A program made the translations under genes and the position numbers. DNA of 64,000 bases, taken from the NCBI RefSeq assembly GCF_022512515.1, contig NZ_JAKWBK010000001.1, positions 1,550,001 through 1,614,000 of the forward strand, given 5' to 3'. This DNA comes from Paraniabella hibiscisoli (GTDB lineage: Bacteria; Bacteroidota; Bacteroidia; Chitinophagales; Chitinophagaceae). The notes below the pieces were generated by a model. That model searched no databases. It had not been told where the DNA came from and saw only the letters and a list, made by a program, of their open reading frames with translations. Positions 56,178 through 64,000 of this stretch are shown in pieces (position 1 is the stretch's first letter; every line of letters begins with the position of its first letter).

Positions 56178-57709
56178 ATGAAGATATTTAATTATAAAAT
56201 ACTAATTGTACTTGTATTTATCACTTCGCTCATGAGTTGTAAGAAATTTCTTACAACCGAAAGACAGGGGCTTACACCGCTGATAACTATCCTTATCCGG
56301 GTGGTTCGGGCCCTTATGATCAATATGTATTTGGCGCTTACAACGATTTAAGAAGTTATCATGTACATGTAGATGGATTTTTGAATGCAACCAGCATCAG
56401 GAGCGACGACGCAGATAAAGGTAGCACGCCAGCAGATGGCGGTGCTGACGTTGCACAGATGGAAAACTTCCCGGTGTTGCCAACTAATGGGCGTTGTAAT
56501 TCTCTTTGGACTGGCTACTACGGGTTGATCAATAAATGTAATAGTGCAATTGCTAATATTGACACCTTGAAAAATATAACGGCAGGAGAAGATGTAAAGC
56601 TGCAGACCAAAGCAGAAGTGCGGTTTATAAGGGGGTACGCCTACTTTATGCTGGTGCGTCTTTTTGGTAATGTACCTATTATAGATACTATTTATGCCGA
56701 TGTTTCTACCCAACCGGTAGTACCTCAAAGCACACCGGCACAGATTTATGCTTTTATAGAGAATGAGTTGAATTATGCTATTGAGTACCTGCCCTTAGAA
56801 TGGGATAAATCTAAATTTGCTGGGCGGGTTACAAAAGGCGCTGCCTATGGTATGCTAGCCAAAGTTTATCTTACGCAAAAGAAATGGGCACAGGCCTCAG
56901 CTGCTGCCCAGGCTGTTATGAGTTCAGGTATATATGATCTCTCTGTTCTTTACAGCGATATATTTAGCGAGCAGGGAGAAAACAGCAAAGAATCTGTTTT
57001 TGAAGTGCAAGCTACAGCAGATGCAACCGTAAGAGAGGCCCAGGGTACGCAGTACTCAAGTTTGCAAGGAGTTCGTGGATCTGGCATCTGGAACAATGGA
57101 TGGGGATGGAATGTGCCCAGCGATATTTTGGAAGCTCAATATGAGGCCGGAGATCCGCGTAAAGCAAGAACCATACTTTATTCAAGTACTGCTACCCAAC
57201 AAAATACCTCCATGTTTGGAGAAGTGATGCCACTGTATCCAAGCCAGGTGCCCAATCCGAAGTATAATCATAAGGTACTGGGAAATCCTACGCTCAGAAA
57301 TTCTATTAGTCGTGGTTGCTGGTGGATGAATATTCGTATACTCCGTTATGCCGATGTTGTATTGATGTACGCTGAAGCTCAGAATGAATTGGGCAATACA
57401 GGCGCAGCCCTTACTGCGGTTAATTCGGTGAGAGCGCGTGCAAGAAGAGGGGCAGCAGCAACTGTACTACCGGATTTGGTAATTACCGACCAGGGGTTGA
57501 TGCGTGAAGCGGTTTGGAAAGAAAGAAGAATTGAATTGGCAATGGAGCATGAGCGCTTTTTTGATATTGTACGCTGGGGAATTTCGCAACAGGCATTACA
57601 TGCAGCTGGTAAAACTAATTTCCTTGCCAGTAGAGATGTTTTGCTGCCTATTCCGCAAACGCAGATTGATCTGAGCAAACAGGTTTTAAAACAAAATCCG
57701 GGGTATTAG
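56178..57709 (+). CDS. SusD/RagB-type lipoprotein (one frameshift near the start)
   Basis: About 510 residues after repair. The ATG at 56178 gives a lipoprotein signal (YKILIVLVFITSLMSC). The frame breaks near 56265-56268 (G5 to G4), and the repaired sequence runs TERQGAYTADNYPYPGGSGP. RagB/SusD features: GAYNDLRSYHVHVDGFLNAT, AEVRFIRGYAYFMLVRLFGN, and ADVVLMYAEAQNELG. It ends with ERRIELAMEHERFFDIVRWG, a typical C-terminus. It pairs with the STN-type SusC gene 10 bases upstream. Confidence 0.91.
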
Positions 57710-57734
57710 TAAATAATAAGTCAAAAAGAAGATT

Positions 57735-59234
57735 ATGAATTTTAAGAAAAATATACTTCGTTTATGTACAGGCATGGTAGCCCTGATGCTGCTGTTTGTT
57801 GCCTGCACCAAAAACGGTAATCCGAATAATTTGCCTGAAAGTGTTCCTGAGGCAGAGTATACAGGCCAAACCGGCACTGATGTTATTAAAGTACTTGCGG
57901 TAGGCAATAGCTTTTCTGAAGATGCTATCGAGGCCCATCTCTATAATCTTGCTAAGGCCGATGGTAAAAAAATTATCATTGGTAACTTATATATAGGAGG
58001 AGCCTCACTGGAACTGCATGTAAAAAATGCCAACAGCAATGCCTCTATATATGAATATAGAAAGGTGGACACCGCCGGTGTACGTAGAAATTATACAAAA
58101 GCATCCATTGTCACTGCTTTGGCTGATGAGAAATGGGATTATATAAGCTTTCAGCAGGTAAGTCAGAACAGCGGTCAGTACAATACTTTCGAGGCGTCAT
58201 TGCCAACGCTTTACAATTATGTGAAAGCACATAGCAATAACGCTAATACAAAGTATATTTTGCATCAAACATGGGCTTATGCGCAGAACTCCACTCACGA
58301 CGGATTTGCTAATTATAACAAAAGCCAGGCTACAATGTATAGCGCTATCGTAGATGCGTATAGCAGGGCTAAGACGTTGATAGGAGCCAGTATGATCGTC
58401 CCTGCAGGAACCGCCATACAAAATGCCCGAACCAGTGTAGTTGGCGATAATTTTTGTCGAGATGGCTATCATCTTACCATTCCTATGGGAAGGTATGTGG
58501 CTGCATGCACCTGGTATGAATCTATTTTTGGAAAGAATGTAGTGGGTAATGCCTATAAGCCAATAGAGTTGTCCGATTTTGAGAAATCTATTTGTCAGAA
58601 TGCGGCACACCTGGCGCATCAGAAACCAGATGGTGTTACCGAGATGGTTGCTTTCCAGGGTGATGGTAATTTCACCGGGTCGATCTTTGTTAATTTTGGA
58701 TTAGCAGCTGCGCCAACAGGCTGGAATGGCGTTACCAGTTTTAATGCCGGAACCTCAGTGGCATTAAAGAACAATACGAATAATTATACGGGCATTGGTC
58801 TGACTATCACAGAAAGATTTAATGCAGAAAACACTGCAGGAGAAACAGGAACAACAACAGATTTTAATATGTCCAATGCGGTTTCTTCTACATCATTTTT
58901 TGGTAACTCCAAAGGCGCATTCAACGGTATCATAGTTGCTCAAAGTAAGGTGAAAATAACGGGTCTTAATAAAGATTTGAAATACAATTTCTGCTATTTC
59001 GGCTCCAGGTCTGCATCAAGCGATAATAGGGAAACTAAATTTACAACAACAGGTGCTAATGAATCTGTTGTAAGAGTAAACACATCTAATAATAAAACCC
59101 AGGTTGTCTGTGCCGAAAATATAACTCCTACTGCAGCGGGTGAAGTGGTAATTACTGTTACGTCAGGTGAAAACAATAATAACAGTAGTGGTTTTTATTA
59201 CCTCAACGCTATGCGTATAACAAAAGGACAATAA
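57735..59234 (+). CDS. SGNH-hydrolase-like lipoprotein, DUF4886 type
   Basis: 499 residues, intact. A lipoprotein signal (LCTGMVALMLLFVAC) precedes a DUF4886/SGNH-like domain. VLAVGNSFSEDAIEAHL (about residue 53) holds the candidate nucleophile Ser in GNS, and FCRDGYHLTIPMGRYVAA (about residue 240) holds the DxxH pair expected of a catalytic Asp/His. The C-terminal third (about residues 310-499, starting IFVNFGLAAAPTGWNGVTSF) is a separate beta-rich, Asn/Thr-rich domain, possibly glycan-binding. SGNH proteins usually remove acyl groups. In a beta-1,2-glucan locus this suggests removing succinyl or acetyl groups, which is inference. A strong terminator follows. Confidence 0.82.
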   Translation: MNFKKNILRLCTGMVALMLLFVACTKNGNPNNLPESVPEAEYTGQTGTDVIKVLAVGNSFSEDAIEAHLYNLAKADGKKIIIGNLYIGGASLELHVKNANSNASIYEYRKVDTAGVRRNYTKASIVTALADEKWDYISFQQVSQNSGQYNTFEASLPTLYNYVKAHSNNANTKYILHQTWAYAQNSTHDGFANYNKSQATMYSAIVDAYSRAKTLIGASMIVPAGTAIQNARTSVVGDNFCRDGYHLTIPMGRYVAACTWYESIFGKNVVGNAYKPIELSDFEKSICQNAAHLAHQKPDGVTEMVAFQGDGNFTGSIFVNFGLAAAPTGWNGVTSFNAGTSVALKNNTNNYTGIGLTITERFNAENTAGETGTTTDFNMSNAVSSTSFFGNSKGAFNGIIVAQSKVKITGLNKDLKYNFCYFGSRSASSDNRETKFTTTGANESVVRVNTSNNKTQVVCAENITPTAAGEVVITVTSGENNNNSSGFYYLNAMRITKGQ

Positions 59235-59252
59235 TAGACCAGATTTGTTTTC

Positions 59253-59286
59253 AAGATAGCTGCAAAAAACTGCAGCTATCTTTTTT
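59253..59286 (+). terminator. Strong intrinsic terminator after the SGNH gene
   Basis: GATAGCTGCA-AAAAAC-TGCAGCTATC followed by TTTTTT: a textbook hairpin with U tract (stem 59255-59280). It ends the FecR/SusC3/SusD3/SGNH series, so the downstream GH144 and GH43 genes need another promoter or read-through. Confidence 0.92.
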
Positions 59287-59424
59287 AGAAAGCGATTATA
59301 TTTAATAAGAAATAGCCTGTTTTTTACCATATTTGTATCCGGTTGTTGCTATGTTCTTCTGAAGAAATTATCGGGTATTATATACATAGCTTTCGCATTG
59401 CTTTGTTCAATTAAAAAAGTTCTC

Positions 59425-60787
59425 ATGAAAACAAAATTGATCCTTATCCAGGGATTTTTTTCCTGCTATTTTCGTCGTTGGCAATTGCACAAAAAACAGT
59501 TGCTACAAAACCGGCGGCAATACCCTACACCGTTAAGGTCGATAAAAACATTTCCGATTCGGCCCTGGTAGACCTGGTGCAGAAGCAAACCCTGCGTTAT
59601 TTCTGGGATTTTGCGCACCCGGTTAGCGGGTTGGCCCGTGAGCGTAGTAATATCTCTTTTAACTACGGTCCCGAAGTAACTACTACAGGCGGAACGGGTT
59701 TTGGTATTATGGCTCTGATCGTAGGCGTTAACAGGGGATGGATTGAACGGGATACCGCAGCCCGGTTTATGCTAAAAATGGTAAAGTTTCTTTCCAAAGC
59801 GGATGCCTACCACGGGGTATTCCCTCACTGGCTGGATGGGGCAACGGGTAAAACCATTCCTTTTAGCAGGAAGGACGATGGCGCCGACCTTGTTGAATCC
59901 TCTTTTTTGTTCCAGGGCCTTTTAACGGCCAGGCAATATTTTAATGGCAACAATAATGTTGAACGCGATTTACGTAACCGCATTAACTGGTTATGGAATG
60001 ACATAGAATGGAACTGGTTTACCAACGGGGGCAAAATGTATTATACTGGCACTGGAGCCCTAATAATGGCTGGGCAATGGATTTCCCGGTGCGTGGATTT
60101 AACGAATGCCTCATCATGTATGTGTTGGCTGCCTCTACCCCTAATGAAAAGTACCAGGTTCCGGCTTCCATCTATCACAGGGGCTGGGCACAAAGCGATT
60201 TCTTTATTAATAAGCGAAAGTTTTATAATTACACTTTACCGCTGGGTTTTGATTATGGCGGACCTTTATTCTTCTCTCATTACTCTTTTCTGGGACTTTC
60301 TCCCAAAGGTTTAAAAGACCGTTATGCAGACTACTGGGAGCAGAATCAAAACCATACATTGATCAATTACAGCTATTGCGTAGATAATCCCAAAGCTTTC
60401 AAAGGTTACGGGGAGAACTGCTGGGGACTCACTGCCAGCGATACTTACAATGGATACGACGCGCATTCTCCAACCAACGATCATGGAACCATAACGCCTA
60501 CAGCCGCACTTTCTGCATTTCCTTATTCGCCTGCGCAATCGATGAAGGCACTGAGACATTTCTATGTGGACCTCGGAGATAAGATATGGAGTCAATATGG
60601 CTTTACGGATGCCTTTAACCAAACGCAAAACTGGTATGCAACATCACACCTGGCAATAGATCAGGGCCCGATTGTTGTGATGATAGAGAATTACAGAACA
60701 GGCTTGTTGTGGAATCTTTTTATGAGTTGTCCTGAAGTGAAAAATGGTTTAAAAAAACTGGGTTTTACAAGTGAGTACCACCGGTAA
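59425..60787 (+). CDS. GH144-type endo-beta-1,2-glucanase-like secreted protein (two frameshifts)
   Basis: About 454 residues after repair. The start at 59425 with repaired LILIQGFFFLLFSSLAIAQK is a normal secretion signal, without a lipobox. The GH144 (PF10091-type) sequence follows: LRYFWDFAHPVSGLARERS, GGTGFGIMALIVGVNRGW, GVFPHWLDGATGKTIPFS, DDGADLVESSFLFQGLLTAR, and repaired NVLYWHWSPNNGWAMDF. It shares long motif strings with the gene at 49248 and the next gene. Breaks are at about 59455-59461 (T8 to T7) and near 60028-60032 (G6 to G5). It is likely periplasmic or secreted, and overlaps the next gene by 17 bases. Confidence 0.85.
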
Positions 60788-62041
60788 AAATACAATACAA
60801 AAAAGCCGGGTAGAGCGGTTAAGCGATGATGCTTTGCTGGAACTGGTGCAGCAACGCACGTTCCGCTATTTCTGGGAGTTTGCAGAGCCTCACTCAGGTA
60901 TGGCGCGCGAGCGCAACCGCGATGTATATCAGAATGTAGTTACCACCGGTGGTTCGGGCTTTGGAGTAATGGCCATTATAGTAGCAGTGGAACGGAAATG
61001 GATAACAAGAGTGGAGGCGGTTGCCCGCATAAGTAAGATCCTTGCTTTTTTGTCCCAAGCAGATCGATACCATGGTGCTTTTGCTCACTGGATAGATGGA
61101 AGCACAGGCAAAACAATTGCTTTTAGTAAAAAAGATAATGGAGCGGACATAGTAGAGACTTCATTCCTGTTCCAGGGACTTCTAACGGCGAGACAGTATT
61201 TTACGAAGAGAGATGGAGAGGAAAAAGAATACGCGAGGCAATTACCCGGTTGTGGGAGCAGGTGAACTGGGAATGGTTTACGAGAGGGCGCGATGTTTTA
61301 TATTGGCATTGGAGCCCCGAACATCGATGGAAAATGAACCTGAAGATCGAAGGGTATAACGAAGCGCTGATCACCTATATATTAGCCGCAGCTTCTCCCC
61401 AATATGCCATCTCTAAAAATGTATATGATAAGGGTTGGGCCCGAAACGGCGATATGAAAAATGGTCAGGTTTTTTATGATGTGAAACTACCTTTGGGACC
61501 CGATTTTGGTGGTCCATTGTTCTTTGCCCACTTTGGTTTTGCAGGGTTAGACCCACGCGGTTTAAAAGATGGTTTCGCTGATTATGGTAAACAGAACCTG
61601 GCGCACGTAAAGATCAATTACCGGTACTGTGTAAATAACCCTGGCGGTTTCAAAGGGTATGGCAAAGAAAGCTGGGGTCTCTCTGCCTGTGATTATAAAA
61701 AGAGATACCATGAGCAGTCTCCGCTAAATGATAATGGAACTATTTGTTGTTCGGCTGCCCTGGCCAGCATGCCTTATACACCCAAAGAGTCCCTGGCAGC
61801 GTTGCGTTATTTTTATGAATCATTAGGCGATAGGATTTTCGGGGAATATGGGTTTACCGACAGCTTTAATCAAACACATAACTGGTATGCCGGTTCTTAC
61901 CTGGCCATTAACCAGGGCATCACTATTTTAATGATAGAAAATTATCGGACCGGTTTGCTTTGGAACCTGTTTATGAAGGATCCTGATGTAAAAAACGGTT
62001 TATTGAAGCTGAACTTTAAAAGCCCCTGGCTAACAAAATAG
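60771..62041 (+). CDS. GH144-type protein without a signal peptide (one frameshift)
   Basis: About 423 residues after repair. It starts at a GTG inside the 3' end of the preceding GH144 gene (17-base overlap), so the two are probably translationally coupled. There is no signal peptide: the first 16 residues (MSTTGKNTIQKSRVER) are polar, followed directly by LSDDALLELVQQRTFRYFWE. The family pattern continues: GGSGFGVMAIIVAVERKW, GAFAHWIDGSTGKTIAFS, DNGADIVETSFLFQGLLTAR, VLYWHWSPEHRWKMNLKIEG. The break is near 61224-61228, where A6 is read as A5. It may act on imported oligosaccharides in the cytoplasm, or export may differ; the former is inference. Confidence 0.82.
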
Positions 62042-62046
62042 TTTTT

Positions 62047-63865
62047 ATGATACCCGCTTTAAGAATAAACAGCAGCAAATTTGCGACGCTCCATTTAACG
62101 GTGTTGCTACTATCATCTTTTTTGTGCTTAACACTTAATGCGCAGAAGGGGAATGCAAATAAAGCCAATACTTATTGTAATCCCATCAACATTGATTACG
62201 GCTACACTCCCATTCCCAACTTTAGTACCTGGGGAAGGCACCGGGCAACAGCCGATCCCGTGATCGTTAATTACAAGGGCGATTATTATTTGTTCAGCAC
62301 TAATCAGTGGGGTTATTGGTGGAGCAACGATATGTTGAACTGGAAATTTATATCTAAGAAATTTTTGCGCCCCTGGAACGCAGGTATTTATGATGAGCTA
62401 TGCGCACCAGCAGTAGGCATTATCGGAGATACCATGCTGGTTTTCGGATCTACGTATTCTCGTAATTTTACTATATGGATGAGCACCAATCCCAAAGCTA
62501 ACGAATGGAAACCCCTGGTAGATTCTTTTGACATCGGCGGTTGGGATCCTTCATTTTTTACGGACGATGACAAGCGATTGTATATGTATAATGGTAGCAG
62601 CAATAAGTTTCCCATGTATGGTGTAGAGTTGAACAGGAAGACAATGGAACCGCAGGGGACAAGAAAAGAAATGTACCTGCTGGAGCCCTGGCGTTTTGGC
62701 TGGCAACGTTTTGGCGAGCACATGGATAATACCTTTTTAGATCCGTTTATTGAAGGCAGCCACATGACAAAATATAAAGGGAAATATTACCTGCAATACG
62801 GAGCACCTGGTACTGAATTCAGCGGTTATGCTGATGGCTTACTGATAGGGTCCGGTCCGCTCGGCCCTTTCGAAGCACAGTCTGATCCGTTAAGTATCAA
62901 GTTAGGAGGCTTTGTACGTGGAGCAGGTCATGGAGCTACTTTTGAAGACAACTTTAACCGCTTCTGGCATGTATCCACTACGGTACTTTCTGTAAAGAAC
63001 ACCTTTGAACGTCGCCTGGGTATATGGCCAACCGGTTTTGATAGCGATGGAAATATGTGGTGCAATACAACTTTCGGAGACTATCCGCATTATATTCCCT
63101 CGGGAATTGTAAAAGATGGCTATGGAGCAAATGGACTTTCACCTTATTTTACGGGCTGGATGTTGCTTAATTACAATAAGCCGGTGCAGGCATCCTCAAC
63201 CTTAGGCGGCTATGTTCCTAATAATGCAGTGGATGAATTGATGAAAACCTACTGGAGCGCTAAAACAGATCGTAAGGGAGAATGGTTTCAAACAGACCTC
63301 GGCAATACCTCCACCGTCAACGCAATACAAATCAACTATGCAGACCAGGATGTAGCAGACGATCGGTTGGGTAAGTTTACTGATCAGTATCATCAGTATA
63401 AACTATATTATTCGGTGAACGGAAAAAATGGAACACCCTGGTTGACAAACGCGCTAATAAGACGGACATTCCACATGAATATGTACAGCTGGATAAGTCA
63501 GTACAGGCGCGTTATATCAAGCTGGAAAATATACACATGCCAACGGGCAAATTTGCGTTAAGTGGATTTAGGATATTTGGAAACGGAAACGGAGCCAAGC
63601 CTGTAGCTGTAAAGGATTTTGTAGTGCTTAGGACAGAGAAGGATAAACGTAGTGCCTTCATAAAATGGAACCCGGTAGATAATGCATTTGCCTATAATAT
63701 TTTTACGGCACACATCCGGATAAATTATATACCAGTATTATGGTACATAGTAATAACGAATACTGGATGAAGGCGATGGATTCTCAGAAGTCCTATTATT
63801 ATTGTATACAGTCTGTTAATGAAAACGGGGTGAGTGAAAGAAGTAAAGTGATTAAGGTGGATTAA
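62047..63865 (+). CDS. GH43-family glycoside hydrolase with F5/8-type C domain (two frameshifts)
   Basis: About 606 residues after repair. A signal peptide (residues about 1-33, LTVLLLSSFLCLTLNA) precedes a five-bladed propeller. GH43 catalytic acids are probably in HRATADPVIVNYKGDYY (base Asp), GGWDPSFFTDDDKRLY (second Asp) and DPFIEGSHMTKYKGKYYL (acid Glu). A discoidin-like F5/8-type C domain follows (about residues 385-530, WFQTDLGNTSTVNAIQINYA), and after repair a FN3-like tail (SAFIKWNPVDNAFAYNIFYG). Breaks are near 63424-63429 (A7 to A6) and 63699-63705 (T6 to T5). It lies 5 bases after the GH144 gene. Its linkage specificity is unknown; most GH43 proteins attack arabinose or xylose. 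Confidence 0.8.
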
Positions 63866-63920
63866 CTTATTCTCGCCCGGAGGCCTGCGTGACTTATATC
63901 AGGCAGGGGACAACATAATG

Positions 63921-63939
63921 ATTCGAGGGCGCCTCGAAT
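63921..63939. repeat. Inverted repeat (hairpin) near window end
   Basis: ATTCGAGG-GCG-CCTCGAAT: 8-base perfect arms with a 3-base loop, 56 bases after the GH43 stop codon. May be a terminator or an intergenic repeat element. Confidence 0.5.
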
Positions 63940-63964
63940 AGTTGAAATAGCAGGAGGGATTTCT

Positions 63965-63988
63965 GTTTGAGGCGTCCTCGCCTCAAAC
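63965..63988. repeat. Second inverted repeat near window end
   Basis: GTTTGAGGCG-TCCT-CGCCTCAAAC: perfect 10-base arms with a 4-base loop. Shares the GAGG/CCTC core with the hairpin just upstream, so the two could be parts of one repeat element. Confidence 0.5.
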
Positions 63989-64000
63989 CCTTAAGTTATC

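Overview
The window looks like chromosomal DNA from a soil- or plant-associated Bacteroidota, most likely a member of the Chitinophagaceae. The evidence is SusC/SusD pairs, FecI/FecR-type regulation, TAnnTTTG-type promoter elements, a collagen-like lipoprotein and the gene families around coaX/lptC. No database search was possible, so the genus is open. I saw no rRNA, tRNA, CRISPR array, transposase or phage gene.

The sequence carries many single-base length errors. I traced about 50 one-base indels (48 losses, 2 gains) in 33 genes, mostly in homopolymer runs, for example A7 read as A6. Housekeeping genes (carB, rpoN, coaX, lptC, glpK) are affected, so this is almost certainly uncorrected sequencing error and not gene decay. 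I give such genes as one full-length span and name the break points. In every case the length becomes a multiple of three after correction.

Layout. 1-9.1 kb: an RluA pseudouridine synthase, an orphan lipoprotein and a glycosyltransferase cluster (GT17, three GT2-like, two tandem GT4 paralogues). 9.4-16.9 kb: housekeeping genes (LON-domain protein, coaX, outer-membrane protein, lptC, an SDR, lptB, a GH3-type acyl-amido synthetase). 17.1-29.5 kb: a glycerol/glycerophosphodiester locus: glpD, SusC/SusD, a DUF5689 lipoprotein, a small secreted protein, a secreted GDPD, glpK and glpF. 29.5-44 kb: idi, carB, a membrane class III cyclase, a collagen-like lipoprotein, an M23 peptidase with a histone-like Lys/Ser/Thr tail, bcp, an Uma2-type nuclease, asd, a PfkB kinase and rpoN. 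44.5-63.9 kb: a polysaccharide utilisation locus with two SusC/SusD pairs, an ECF sigma/FecR pair, three GH144-type (endo-beta-1,2-glucanase family) proteins, an SGNH/DUF4886 lipoprotein and a GH43-discoidin protein. Beta-1,2-glucan is the best-supported substrate.

The most notable signal is non-coding. Upstream of asd (minus strand, about 40.70-40.85 kb) lies what looks like a complete amino-acid attenuator: a Bacteroidota promoter, a 13-residue leader peptide made almost entirely of Thr, Ile and Lys codons, an 8-base antiterminator segment overlapping the leader stop codon, and an intrinsic terminator with a U7 tail before asd. Asd lies on the common pathway to Lys, Thr and Ile, so the layout fits thrL-like transcription attenuation.
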